Source: Sphingomonas sp. (GTDB taxonomy: Bacteria; Pseudomonadota; Alphaproteobacteria; Sphingomonadales; Sphingomonadaceae). From it: a DNA stretch of 5,345 nucleotides. The stretch is taken from NCBI GenBank assembly GCA_030146605.1, contig JASLBO010000560.1, forward strand, positions 1-5,345, read 5' to 3'. Below are positions 1 to 5,345 of the stretch, piece by piece. Made by a program: the position numbers and the translations under genes. A model generated the notes under the pieces. That model ran no database searches, was not told the origin of the DNA, and saw only the letters and a list, made by a program, of their open reading frames with translations. Position 1 is the stretch's first letter. Each line of letters starts with the position of its first letter.

Positions 1-201
1 GACGCGATCCAGGCGCATGGCGGCGCAGGCGTGTCGGGCGATTTCGGGCTCGCGCACGATTGGGCAGCGATCCGCACGCTGCGGCTCGCCGATGGGCCCG
101 ACGAGGTCCACAACCGGGCGATCGCGCGGGCGGAGTTCGGCAAATATGGGGACTTCAAGGCGGATCGGGTGTCGTCGGGTGACATCGGGGTGAGCCGGTG
201 A
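1..201 (+). CDS. acyl-CoA dehydrogenase, C-terminal end (5' truncated by window)
   Basis: The first 66 codons are open in frame 1 and end at TGA (199-201); the start lies upstream of the window. The residues match the last helices of the acyl-CoA dehydrogenase family, flavoenzymes that oxidise acyl-CoA to 2-enoyl-CoA in the cytoplasm. Visible signatures are the [13 protein letters not shown] segment (fragment residues 3-15), where this family contacts FAD, and [13 protein letters not shown] (25-37), typical of the C-terminus of the branch related to the dehydrogenase domain of ACAD10/ACAD11. The basic tail after FGKY (47-50) is poorly conserved. The catalytic glutamate and N-terminal domains lie outside the window, so substrate class cannot be read. 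A kinase of the type fused to this dehydrogenase in ACAD10/11 lies two genes downstream, which supports a joint pathway. Family assignment is firm; substrate is unknown. Confidence 0.9.
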   Translation, partial: DAIQAHGGAGVSGDFGLAHDWAAIRTLRLADGPDEVHNRAIARAEFGKYGDFKADRVSSGDIGVSR

Positions 202-213
202 GTGCGTTCCTGG

Positions 214-234
214 TCCTCTCCGTGCCGGGGAGGA
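214..234 (+). promoter_or_regulatory. hairpin covering the ribosome binding site of the alcohol dehydrogenase gene
   Basis: Bases 214-221 (TCCTCTCC) pair with 227-234 (GGGGAGGA) over 8 positions, one of them a G-U pair, with loop GTGCC (222-226). The 3' arm is the Shine-Dalgarno sequence for the ATG at 239, so the folded mRNA would hide it. The stem is seen directly; any regulatory effect is inferred. It could also be a short dispersed hairpin repeat that happens to supply the ribosome binding site. Confidence 0.5.
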
Positions 235-238
235 TGAG

Positions 239-1324
239 ATGAAAGCAGCCGTACTTTTCGAAGCCGGGAAGCCGCTCGAGATCGCCGATGTCGCGGTGTC
301 GAAGCCCGGCCCGCGCGAGGTGCTGATCCGCACCGTCGCGTGCGGGGTGTGCCGCTCGGACCTGCATTTCGTCGACGGCGCCTTCCCGCATCCGGTGCCG
401 ACGGTGCCGGGGCACGAGGCGGCGGGAGTGATCGAGGCGGTCGGCAGCGATGTCGCGCATCTGAAGCCCGGCGATCACGTCATCACCTTCTTCACGGTGT
501 TCTGCGGCGCGTGCGAGATGTGCGTCACCGGGCGGCCGTCCTTGTGCATCGATCCTTCGACGCGGCGCCCGGCCGATGCCGAGCCGCGGCTCAGGCTCGC
601 CGACGGGACGCCGCTGGCGCCGTTCCTCAACCTCTCCGCCTTCGCCGAGATGATGCTGGTCCACGAAAATGCCTGCGTCGCGATCAGCAAGGAGATGCCG
701 CTCGACCGTGCGGCGTTGCTCGGCTGCGCGGTGATCACCGGGGCGGGAGCGATCTTCAACGACAGCCGCGTCCGCCCGGGCGAGAGCGTCGCGGTGATCG
801 GCGCGGGCGGGATCGGGCTTGCGGCGATCAACGCGGCCAAGATTGCCGGCGCGGGGCAGATCCTCGCGATCGACCCGATGCCCGAAAAGCGCGAACTGGC
901 GATGAAGCTGGGCGCGACGGGAACGCTCGATCCGGCTTCGGAGACGATCGTCAAGGACGTGCTCAAGCGCACCGATGGCGGCGTGCATTATGCGATCGAG
1001 GCGGTCGGGCGGCCGAACACCGCCGAGCTTGCGTGGAACATCCTCCGGCGCGGCGGCACCGCGACGATCCTCGGCATGATCGCGCCGGGCGGCAATGTCA
1101 GCCTGCCGGGACACACCTTCCTCACCGGCAAGAAGATCCAGGGATCGCTGCTGGGATCGACGCGCTTCCCGATCGACATGCCCCGGCTGGTGCGGATGTA
1201 TCTCGACGGACTGCTCGACCTCGACACGATGGTCGCCGAGCGGATCAAGCTGGGCGACGTCAACGACGCGCTGGAGAAATTGCGCGGCGGGCACAGCGTG
1301 CGCTCGGTGATCGAATTCGCATGA
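239..1324 (+). CDS. zinc-dependent alcohol dehydrogenase (MDR superfamily)
   Basis: A 361-residue protein, full length for the medium-chain dehydrogenase/reductase family, which interconverts alcohols with aldehydes or ketones using NAD(P). The catalytic zinc ligands are visible: C38 (CGVCRSD, 35-41), H59-E60 (GHE) and C163 (LLGCAVITGAG). The structural-zinc lobe is intact with C89, C92, C95 and C103. The Rossmann motif GAGGIG spans 188-193, and D212 ends the second strand, which indicates NAD rather than NADP. The ATG at 239 is chosen because GGGGAGG (227-233) lies 5 bases upstream and the protein opens with the family's usual MKAAVLFE. It follows the acyl-CoA dehydrogenase stop by 37 bases, and its TGA overlaps the next ATG (ATGA, 1321-1324), implying translational coupling. 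It probably oxidises an alcohol intermediate or substrate of the operon's pathway; the true substrate cannot be read. Confidence 0.93.
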   Translation: MKAAVLFEAGKPLEIADVAVSKPGPREVLIRTVACGVCRSDLHFVDGAFPHPVPTVPGHEAAGVIEAVGSDVAHLKPGDHVITFFTVFCGACEMCVTGRPSLCIDPSTRRPADAEPRLRLADGTPLAPFLNLSAFAEMMLVHENACVAISKEMPLDRAALLGCAVITGAGAIFNDSRVRPGESVAVIGAGGIGLAAINAAKIAGAGQILAIDPMPEKRELAMKLGATGTLDPASETIVKDVLKRTDGGVHYAIEAVGRPNTAELAWNILRRGGTATILGMIAPGGNVSLPGHTFLTGKKIQGSLLGSTRFPIDMPRLVRMYLDGLLDLDTMVAERIKLGDVNDALEKLRGGHSVRSVIEFA

Positions 1325-2337
1325 GCGACATGGATGAAACCAGGCTGGGCGAATGGCTGGCCGGCAATGTCGCGGGCTTTGCCGGGCCGTTCTCGGTGGA
1401 GAAGTTCGCCGGCGGGCAGAGCAACCCGACCTACCGCATCGACGCGGCGAGCGGGTCCTATGTGCTGCGCCGCAAGCCGTTCGGGCCGATATTGCCGTCG
1501 GCGCACGCCGTCGAGCGCGAGCATCAGCTGATCGCCGCGCTGCACCCGACCGGCTTTCCGGTCGCGCGGCCTTATGGGCTTTGCGAAGATCCTGCGGTGA
1601 TCGGCGCGCCCTTCTACATCATGGAGATGGTCGAGGGGCGGACCTTCTGGGACGGATCGCTGCCGGGCATGATGCCCGCCGAGCGGGCCGGGGTGTACGA
1701 AGCGATCATCGATACGCTCGCGGCGCTGCATTCGGTGGATTACGCCGCGGCGGGGCTCGGCGAATATGGCAAGCCGGGCAATTATTTCGAGCGGCAGGTG
1801 GCGCGCTGGTCGAAGCAATATCGGATGAGCCAGACCGACGACATGCCCGAGGTCGAGAAATTGATCGAATGGCTGCCGCGCACGGTGCCGCCGCAGACGC
1901 GGACCTCGATCGTCCATGGCGATTTCCGGATCGACAACATGATCTTCGCCGGCCGCGGGTCCCGGGTGCTGGCGGTGCTCGACTGGGAGCTGTCGACGCT
2001 CGGCGATCCGCTGGCCGACTTCTCCTATTTCCTGATGAGCTAGGTGACCGCGCCCGAGGGGCGTTCGGGCGTGCAGGGGCTGACCGGGCCCGATACCGGG
2101 ATCCCGACGATCGCCGCGGTGGTGGAGCGTTATTGCGCCGCGACGGGGCGCGACGGGGTGCCCGACCTCAACTGGTATTTCGCCTATAATCTGTTCCGGC
2201 TGACCGGGATCGTCCAGGGCATCAAGAAGCGACTCATCGACGGCAATGCCTCGAGCGATCAGGCGGCGGCGACGGTCGAGCGGTTGCCGGGGCTGGCGGC
2301 GTCGGCATGGCATTTCGCCCGCGAGGCGGGGGCCTAG
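1321..2337 (+). pseudogene. ACAD10/11-type APH-fold kinase, interrupted by in-frame amber codon
   Basis: Read through one internal TAG (2041-2043), this frame encodes a 338-residue phosphotransferase of the APH/choline-kinase fold, about the usual family length. Seen in order: nucleotide loop GGQSN (31-35), the ATP-binding lysine in VLRRKP (K52), a conserved glutamate (E65), the hinge YIMEMVEG (99-106), the catalytic loop HGDFRIDN (199-206, with D201 and N206) and the metal-binding DWE (D221). The segment GDPLADFSYFLMS (228-240) ends at codon 241 = TAG. The same frame then continues without a stop for 97 codons (2044-2337), including NWYFAYNLFRLTGIVQGIKK, a recognisable C-terminal helix of this family. 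A TGG-to-TAG change (Trp to stop) explains this best. All catalytic residues precede the stop, but the C-terminal helical part would be lost. A GTG follows the stop directly but has no clear ribosome binding site. Relatives phosphorylate the hydroxyl of 4-hydroxyacyl-CoA. Mutation versus sequencing error cannot be decided here. Confidence 0.85.
2041..2043 (+). other. premature TAG (codon 241) in the kinase frame
   Basis: The reading frame is the same on both sides, so this is a base substitution and not a frameshift. A single G-to-A change from TGG would create it. The kinase's own terminal stop (2335-2337) and the stop of the following SDR gene (3105-3107) are also TAG, so general reassignment or strong suppression of UAG is unlikely. 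Confidence 0.85.
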
Positions 2338-2339
2338 AA

Positions 2340-3107
2340 ATGCGCGATCTGTTCGACCTGACCGGCAAGGTGGCGATCGTCACCGGATCGACCCGCGGCA
2401 TCGGCCGCGCCTCCGCCGAGGCGCTGGCGGCGCACGGCGCGAAGGTCGTCATCTCCAGCCGCAAGCAGGATGCCTGCGACCAGGTTGCGGGGGAGATCGA
2501 CGCGCGCTTTGGCGAAGGTTCGGCGCTGGCGGTGGCGGCGAGCATCTCGGACAAGGCGGCGCTCGCGCATCTCGTCGACGAGACCCGGCGCGTCTTCGGA
2601 CGCGTCGACCTGCTCGTCTGCAATGCGGCGTCGAACCCCTATTACGGGCCGCTCGAGGGAATAGCCGACGATCAGTTTCGCAAGATCCTCGACAACAATA
2701 TCCTGTCTAATCACTGGCTGATCCAGATGGTCGCGCACGAAATGCGGGCACGCCGCGAGGGCTCGATCATCATCGTCTCGTCGATCGGGGGCCTGCGCGG
2801 ATCGCCGGTGATCGGGGCGTACAACGTCTCCAAGGCGGCGGATTTCCAGCTGGCGCGCAATTACGCGGTCGAGTTCGGGCCGGACAATGTGCGGGTGAAC
2901 TGCATCGCGCCGGGGCTGATCAAGACCGACTTTGCGCGCGCGCTTTGGGAGGATCCCGAGCGGATCGCGGCGACCAACGCGACGACGCCCTTGCGCCGGA
3001 TCGGCGAGCCGGGGGAGATTGCCGGCGCGGTGGTGTATCTGGCGAGCAGCGCCAGCGCGTTCATGACCGGACAGGCGATGGTGATCGACGGCGGCGTGAC
3101 GATCTAG
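2340..3107 (+). CDS. short-chain dehydrogenase/reductase, NADP-type features (SDR 1)
   Basis: A 255-residue classical SDR. The cofactor loop is TGSTRGIG (15-22), the stabilising CNAAS is at 94-98, the structural N is N120, and the catalytic residues are S148, Y161 (YNVSK, 161-165) and K165, with the usual Ser-Tyr spacing of 13. The second strand ends in SSR (39-41); a basic R41 with no acidic residue favours NADP(H). The C-terminus (PLRRIGEPGEIAGAVVYLAS, then GQAMVIDGG) is standard. The ATG at 2340 is preferred over an in-frame ATG at 2307: it begins two bases after the kinase stop, a G-rich ribosome site (2328-2332) lies 7 bases upstream, and MRDLFDLTGKVAIVTG is the typical family opening. 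The layout indicates co-translation with the kinase. It probably reduces or oxidises a keto/hydroxy group on a pathway intermediate. In Lva-type pathways such an SDR interconverts 4-oxo- and 4-hydroxyacyl-CoA; that specific role is inference. Confidence 0.92.
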   Translation: MRDLFDLTGKVAIVTGSTRGIGRASAEALAAHGAKVVISSRKQDACDQVAGEIDARFGEGSALAVAASISDKAALAHLVDETRRVFGRVDLLVCNAASNPYYGPLEGIADDQFRKILDNNILSNHWLIQMVAHEMRARREGSIIIVSSIGGLRGSPVIGAYNVSKAADFQLARNYAVEFGPDNVRVNCIAPGLIKTDFARALWEDPERIAATNATTPLRRIGEPGEIAGAVVYLASSASAFMTGQAMVIDGGVTI

Positions 3108-3110
3108 CTT

Positions 3111-3188
3111 GTGCTCCTGCGAAAGCAGGAGCCCGGGATCACGGGCGGATCAGCTTGTTACACTGGGCTCCTGCTTTCGCAGGAGCAC
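3111..3188. repeat. REP-like element: perfect 24-bp inverted repeat made of two hairpins
   Basis: Bases 3111-3134 are the exact reverse complement of 3165-3188, separated by 30 bases (3135-3164). Each arm is itself palindromic: GCTCCTGC (3113-3120) pairs with GCAGGAGC (3125-3132) around a GAAA loop, and 3167-3174 pairs with 3179-3186 around TTTC (GAAA on the other strand). Paired, inverted short hairpins are the layout of REP/BIME elements. From memory, similar GAAA-loop hairpins are scattered in sphingomonad intergenic DNA; I could not check copy number. It starts 3 bases after the SDR 1 stop and has no following T-run, so it is not a standard terminator. It may still stabilise the upstream mRNA end or lower downstream expression. 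Confidence 0.9.
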
Positions 3189-3206
3189 GGGAATGGAGAG
3201 AACGGC

Positions 3207-4001
3207 ATGCGCTTCAAGGACAAGGTCGTCATCGTCACCGGCGCCGGATCGGGGATCGGGCGCGCCTCCGCGCGGCTGTTTGCCGAGGAAGGCGCGCATG
3301 TCGTTGCCGCGGACCTGAGCGACGCGGTGTTCGAGACCGTGGCTGGCCTCGCAGTTCCTGGCGATGCGCTGCCGCTGCAGATCGACGCTGGCAATGAAGA
3401 GGATGTCGAGCGACTCGTGGGGCGGGCATGCGATCAATTCGGCGGCATCGACATATTCTTCGCCAATGCCGGCATTTCAGGCGGCGCCTCGGGGATCTTC
3501 GACTCCTCGGTCGAATTGTGGACCGAAGTGCTGCGCGTCAATCTGATCGGGCCGGCGCTGGCGATCAAACACGCCGGCCCGAAGATCGTCGAGCGGGGCG
3601 GCGGCGCGATCCTGTGCACCGCGAGCGTCGCCGGGCTGCGCTCGGGCGCGGGTGGGCCGGCCTATTCGGCAAGCAAGGCCGGCGTGATCAACCTCGTCCA
3701 GACCGCGGCGCAGCAGCTTGCGACCTCGAATGTGCGGGTCAACGCGATCTGCCCCGGGCTGATCGAGACGGGGATGACCGCGCGCGCGTTCGAATATGCC
3801 CGCGAGGTGGGCAAGGAGGACAAGCTCGGCCGCCTCAATCCGCTGCGCCGCGCGGGCGCGCCCGAGGAGATCGCGCGCGTGGCGCTGTTCCTCGCCAGCG
3901 ACGCGGCGAGCTATGTCAACGGACAGGCCTGGGTGGTGGATGGCGGGTTGTCATCGAGCCACCCGGTGACCCAGCAGGAATTTGGCAAGCCGGCCTTCTG
4001 A
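3207..4001 (+). CDS. short-chain dehydrogenase/reductase, NAD-type features (SDR 2)
   Basis: A 264-residue classical SDR, distinct from SDR 1. The cofactor loop TGAGSGIG spans 11-18, and D36 ends the second strand (VVAADL), which indicates NAD(H). NAG is at 87-89, with N112, S140, Y153 and K157 (YSASK) as the catalytic tetrad and Ser-Tyr spacing of 13. The region [15 protein letters not shown] and GQAWVVDGG near the end are standard. A tail of about 16 residues ([16 protein letters not shown]) extends past the usual terminus. ATG 3207 is chosen because GGAGAG (3195-3200) is 6 bases upstream and [12 protein letters not shown] is the normal opening. The frame is open back to a GTG at 3111, but that stretch is the repeat element and should not be counted as protein. 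It probably performs a second alcohol/ketone redox step in the same pathway; the repeat may partly uncouple it from the upstream genes. Confidence 0.92.
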   Translation: MRFKDKVVIVTGAGSGIGRASARLFAEEGAHVVAADLSDAVFETVAGLAVPGDALPLQIDAGNEEDVERLVGRACDQFGGIDIFFANAGISGGASGIFDSSVELWTEVLRVNLIGPALAIKHAGPKIVERGGGAILCTASVAGLRSGAGGPAYSASKAGVINLVQTAAQQLATSNVRVNAICPGLIETGMTARAFEYAREVGKEDKLGRLNPLRRAGAPEEIARVALFLASDAASYVNGQAWVVDGGLSSSHPVTQQEFGKPAF

Positions 4002-4055
4002 TTGACTTGATCCGTTTTGCGCGTCAGCTTTCCCGCGAAAAGGGGGGAGGGGACG

Positions 4056-4766
4056 ATGCGATCCTGTTTGCGCAACGTGATCCTGGGCGTGCTGCTCGTC
4101 GTCACGGCGACGCCGGCACTGGCGCAGGACGAGATCGTCGTCACCGGCTTCCGCGCACTCGATCGCGACGACGACGAGGACAAGGTGCTGGCAATGACCC
4201 CGCCCGCGCCCGTGCAGATGCTCCGCCGAACCGCGGATTTCGCGGTGCAGCAGGTGATCATCGTGAGCGATGCTACCGACGATGACGAAGCCAGGGTCGA
4301 GGTCTTCGCGATGACGCGCAAGGCGATCGAGTTGTCGGCGGGCGCCGGCACGCTGCTGGCGACGGGCGAACTGGTCGTCCAGCCGCTGACCGTGGGCAAC
4401 TACAAGGAACTGGAGGTCGACGACGAGCAAGTTAAGTTCCTCGTCAAGGTGCCGCTGGCGCCGGGGATCGATGCCAAGGCTGCGCTCGCCAGGATCGACA
4501 AGTTCATCAAGGCAGTGCCGCCGGTCGGGCGCGCCGAGATGAAGGCGTATAGCCAATTGACGCTGAGCGTGGTCGATCCCGAGCAATATCGCGGGGCGAT
4601 CATCGATCTGGTGGCAAAAGACACGACGGCGACGAGCGCGCGGTTCGGCACGGGCTATGGCGTCGAAGTCACCGGTCTCGACCGCCCGGTACAATGGCAG
4701 CGGGCGGGCCTCACCGAGGTGCAGCTGTTCCTGCCGTCGGCCACGACCGTGCGGCCGCGCAACTGA
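4056..4766 (+). CDS. small exported protein of unknown function with TonB-box-like N-terminus (paralog A)
   Basis: A 236-residue protein I cannot assign to a characterised family. Residues 1-23 are a clear Sec signal peptide (basic start, hydrophobic VILGVLLVVTA, cleavage after PALA), so it should act in the periplasm or outside the cell. The predicted mature protein opens QDEIVVTGFR (24-33), matching the TonB box of TonB-dependent receptors, then an acidic run (DRDDDED, 36-42). About 210 mature residues leave no room for plug and barrel. Shared blocks with the next gene are LRRTAD (56-61), QPLTVGNY (109-116), FLVKV (128-132), VGR (157-159) and LSVVDPEQYRG (170-180). The mature chain has no cysteine. 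The middle faintly recalls SIMPL/DUF541-type periplasmic proteins, a weak guess. ATG 4056 is chosen over the in-frame TTG at 4017 because GGGAGGGG ends 3 bases before it and the signal peptide begins there. Confidence 0.85.
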   Translation: MRSCLRNVILGVLLVVTATPALAQDEIVVTGFRALDRDDDEDKVLAMTPPAPVQMLRRTADFAVQQVIIVSDATDDDEARVEVFAMTRKAIELSAGAGTLLATGELVVQPLTVGNYKELEVDDEQVKFLVKVPLAPGIDAKAALARIDKFIKAVPPVGRAEMKAYSQLTLSVVDPEQYRGAIIDLVAKDTTATSARFGTGYGVEVTGLDRPVQWQRAGLTEVQLFLPSATTVRPRN

Positions 4767-4783
4767 GCTCGGGGAGAAAGAAT

Positions 4784-5345
4784 ATGCGGATCGCTTGCAA
4801 GGCCCTGATCGCCGCGGCGATATTCGGCGCCGCCGCCCCCGTGTCGGCGCAGGAAGTGCTCGTGACCGCGCAGCGGCGCGGGTACAACAACGATGCGCTC
4901 TACAGCGACGGCGTGGTCGCGACATCGCGCTCTATCATCAATCTCAGGCGCACCGCGGACTACGCCATACAGACCGTAGTCGTCGCCGGCGATACGCGCG
5001 ACGCAAAGATTCGCCGCAACGATCTGCACGCGACGATCCGGAACATGATTGCCGGGGCCGACAAAGGAGGCGTCGAGCTCGCGATCGGCGACTACGTGAT
5101 CGAGCCTTTGACGCTGGCCAACTATCAGAGCCTCTATTTGCGAGGCGACGGCCGTCCCGATACCGATCAGGCCAGCTTCCTGGTCAAGGTTCGGCTTGGA
5201 CGGGGCATGGACCTCAAGTCCGTGAGGGACCGGATTACCCGGTTCGTCGCGTCGGTGTCCAAGGTCGGGCGTTCGCAGATCAGCGTCAGCGGGATGACGC
5301 TGTCCGTCGTCGATCCGGACCAGTATCGCGGTCAGATCATCGATC
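4784..5345 (+). CDS. small exported protein of unknown function (paralog B), 3' end beyond window
   Basis: The first 187 codons of a gene cut by the window end, homologous along its length to the preceding gene. Residues 1-22 form a signal peptide (MRIACK, an alanine-rich hydrophobic core, cleavage after PVSA). The predicted mature start QEVLVTAQRR (23-32) is again TonB-box-like. Conserved with paralog A are LRRTADYAIQ (54-63), EPLTLANY (107-114), FLVKV (132-136), VGR (161-163) and TLSVVDPDQYRG (172-183). Between NY and FLVKV it has a loop six residues longer (RGDGRPDTDQ, 120-129). The mature part contains no cysteine. ATG 4784 follows GGGGAG (4771-4776) by 7 bases, and the gene starts 17 bases after the stop of paralog A, so they are likely co-transcribed. 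Codons that are rare in the neighbours (ATA, GTA, AGG, CGA) are somewhat more frequent here, perhaps showing weaker expression or different ancestry. About 50 more residues are expected beyond the window. Confidence 0.82.
   Translation, partial: MRIACKALIAAAIFGAAAPVSAQEVLVTAQRRGYNNDALYSDGVVATSRSIINLRRTADYAIQTVVVAGDTRDAKIRRNDLHATIRNMIAGADKGGVELAIGDYVIEPLTLANYQSLYLRGDGRPDTDQASFLVKVRLGRGMDLKSVRDRITRFVASVSKVGRSQISVSGMTLSVVDPDQYRGQIID

Noticed and set aside
155..1294. Long minus-strand open frame opposite the alcohol dehydrogenase
   Set aside because: It is an Arg/His/Asp-rich translation typical of the antisense of GC-rich coding DNA, has no family motifs, and the + strand gene is certain.
340..1320. 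Extension of the kinase frame upstream of 1321 through the alcohol dehydrogenase gene
   Set aside because: The upstream part is an out-of-frame reading of the dehydrogenase. The kinase begins naturally at the ATG in the ATGA overlap.
988..2313. Long minus-strand open frame opposite the end of the alcohol dehydrogenase and the kinase
   Set aside because: Low-complexity basic translation without domains; it is fully explained by codon bias of the + strand genes.
2044..2337. Separate 97-residue gene starting with GTG right after the amber codon
   Set aside because: It has no clear ribosome binding site, and the sequence is plainly the C-terminal part of the kinase in the same frame. It is treated as part of the broken gene.
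3111..3188. Inverted repeat as a rho-independent terminator
   Set aside because: The stem is strong, but no T-run follows on the + strand (the next bases are GGGAATGG), and none is present in the required position on the other strand.
4002..4030. Promoter before paralog A (TTGACT at 4002-4007)
   Set aside because: The -35-like hexamer is good, but about 17 bases downstream there is only CAGCTT, a poor -10, so it is not enough to call a promoter.
4015..4041. Imperfect hairpin TTTTGCGCG / CGCGAAAA before paralog A
   Set aside because: The stem is short, has a bulged G and a 10-base loop, and no T-run follows; it could arise by chance in this composition.
3951..4925. Long minus-strand open frame opposite the exported paralogs
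   Set aside because: Its Arg-rich composition and lack of motifs, together with the signal peptides and ribosome sites on the + strand, show it is a shadow.

Overview
The window is GC-rich, compact DNA with every recognisable gene on the + strand. Codon preference, the style of the secreted proteins (mature N-termini reading like EIVVTG) and the dispersed hairpin repeat suggest an alphaproteobacterium, most likely a sphingomonad. This is inference from sequence character only; there is no rRNA or other taxonomic marker here.

Region 1 (1-4001) looks like a catabolic operon built from CoA-ester and alcohol/ketone enzymes. It holds the C-terminal end of an acyl-CoA dehydrogenase (1-201), a zinc-dependent alcohol dehydrogenase (239-1324), an ACAD10/11-type aminoglycoside-phosphotransferase-fold kinase (1321-2337), an SDR with NADP-type features (2340-3107) and an SDR with NAD-type features (3207-4001). 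Genes are coupled by an ATGA overlap (1321-1324) and a 2-base gap (2338-2339). Kinase + acyl-CoA dehydrogenase + SDR side by side is the combination used to break down 4-hydroxyacyl-CoA (levulinate-type Lva pathway in Pseudomonas putida; ACAD10/ACAD11 in animals). A related route for a hydroxy or keto acid is the best working hypothesis, but the substrate is unknown. The kinase frame is broken by an in-frame amber codon at 2041-2043, so as sequenced it is a truncated gene or pseudogene, or the base is an error.

Region 2 (3108-3206) separates the two SDR genes. It contains a perfect 24-bp inverted repeat whose two arms are each a hairpin with a 4-base loop. This is a REP-like element inserted in the operon, not a normal terminator.

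Region 3 (4056-5345) carries two tandem paralogous genes, the second cut by the window end. They encode small exported proteins of unknown function. Each has a signal peptide, and the predicted mature N-terminus matches a TonB box, yet the complete paralog has no room for a receptor plug and barrel. This pair is the least explained content of the window.

Apart from the 99-base SDR-SDR gap, intergenic spaces are all under 60 bases. No tRNA, rRNA, CRISPR, insertion sequence or convincing rho-independent terminator was seen.
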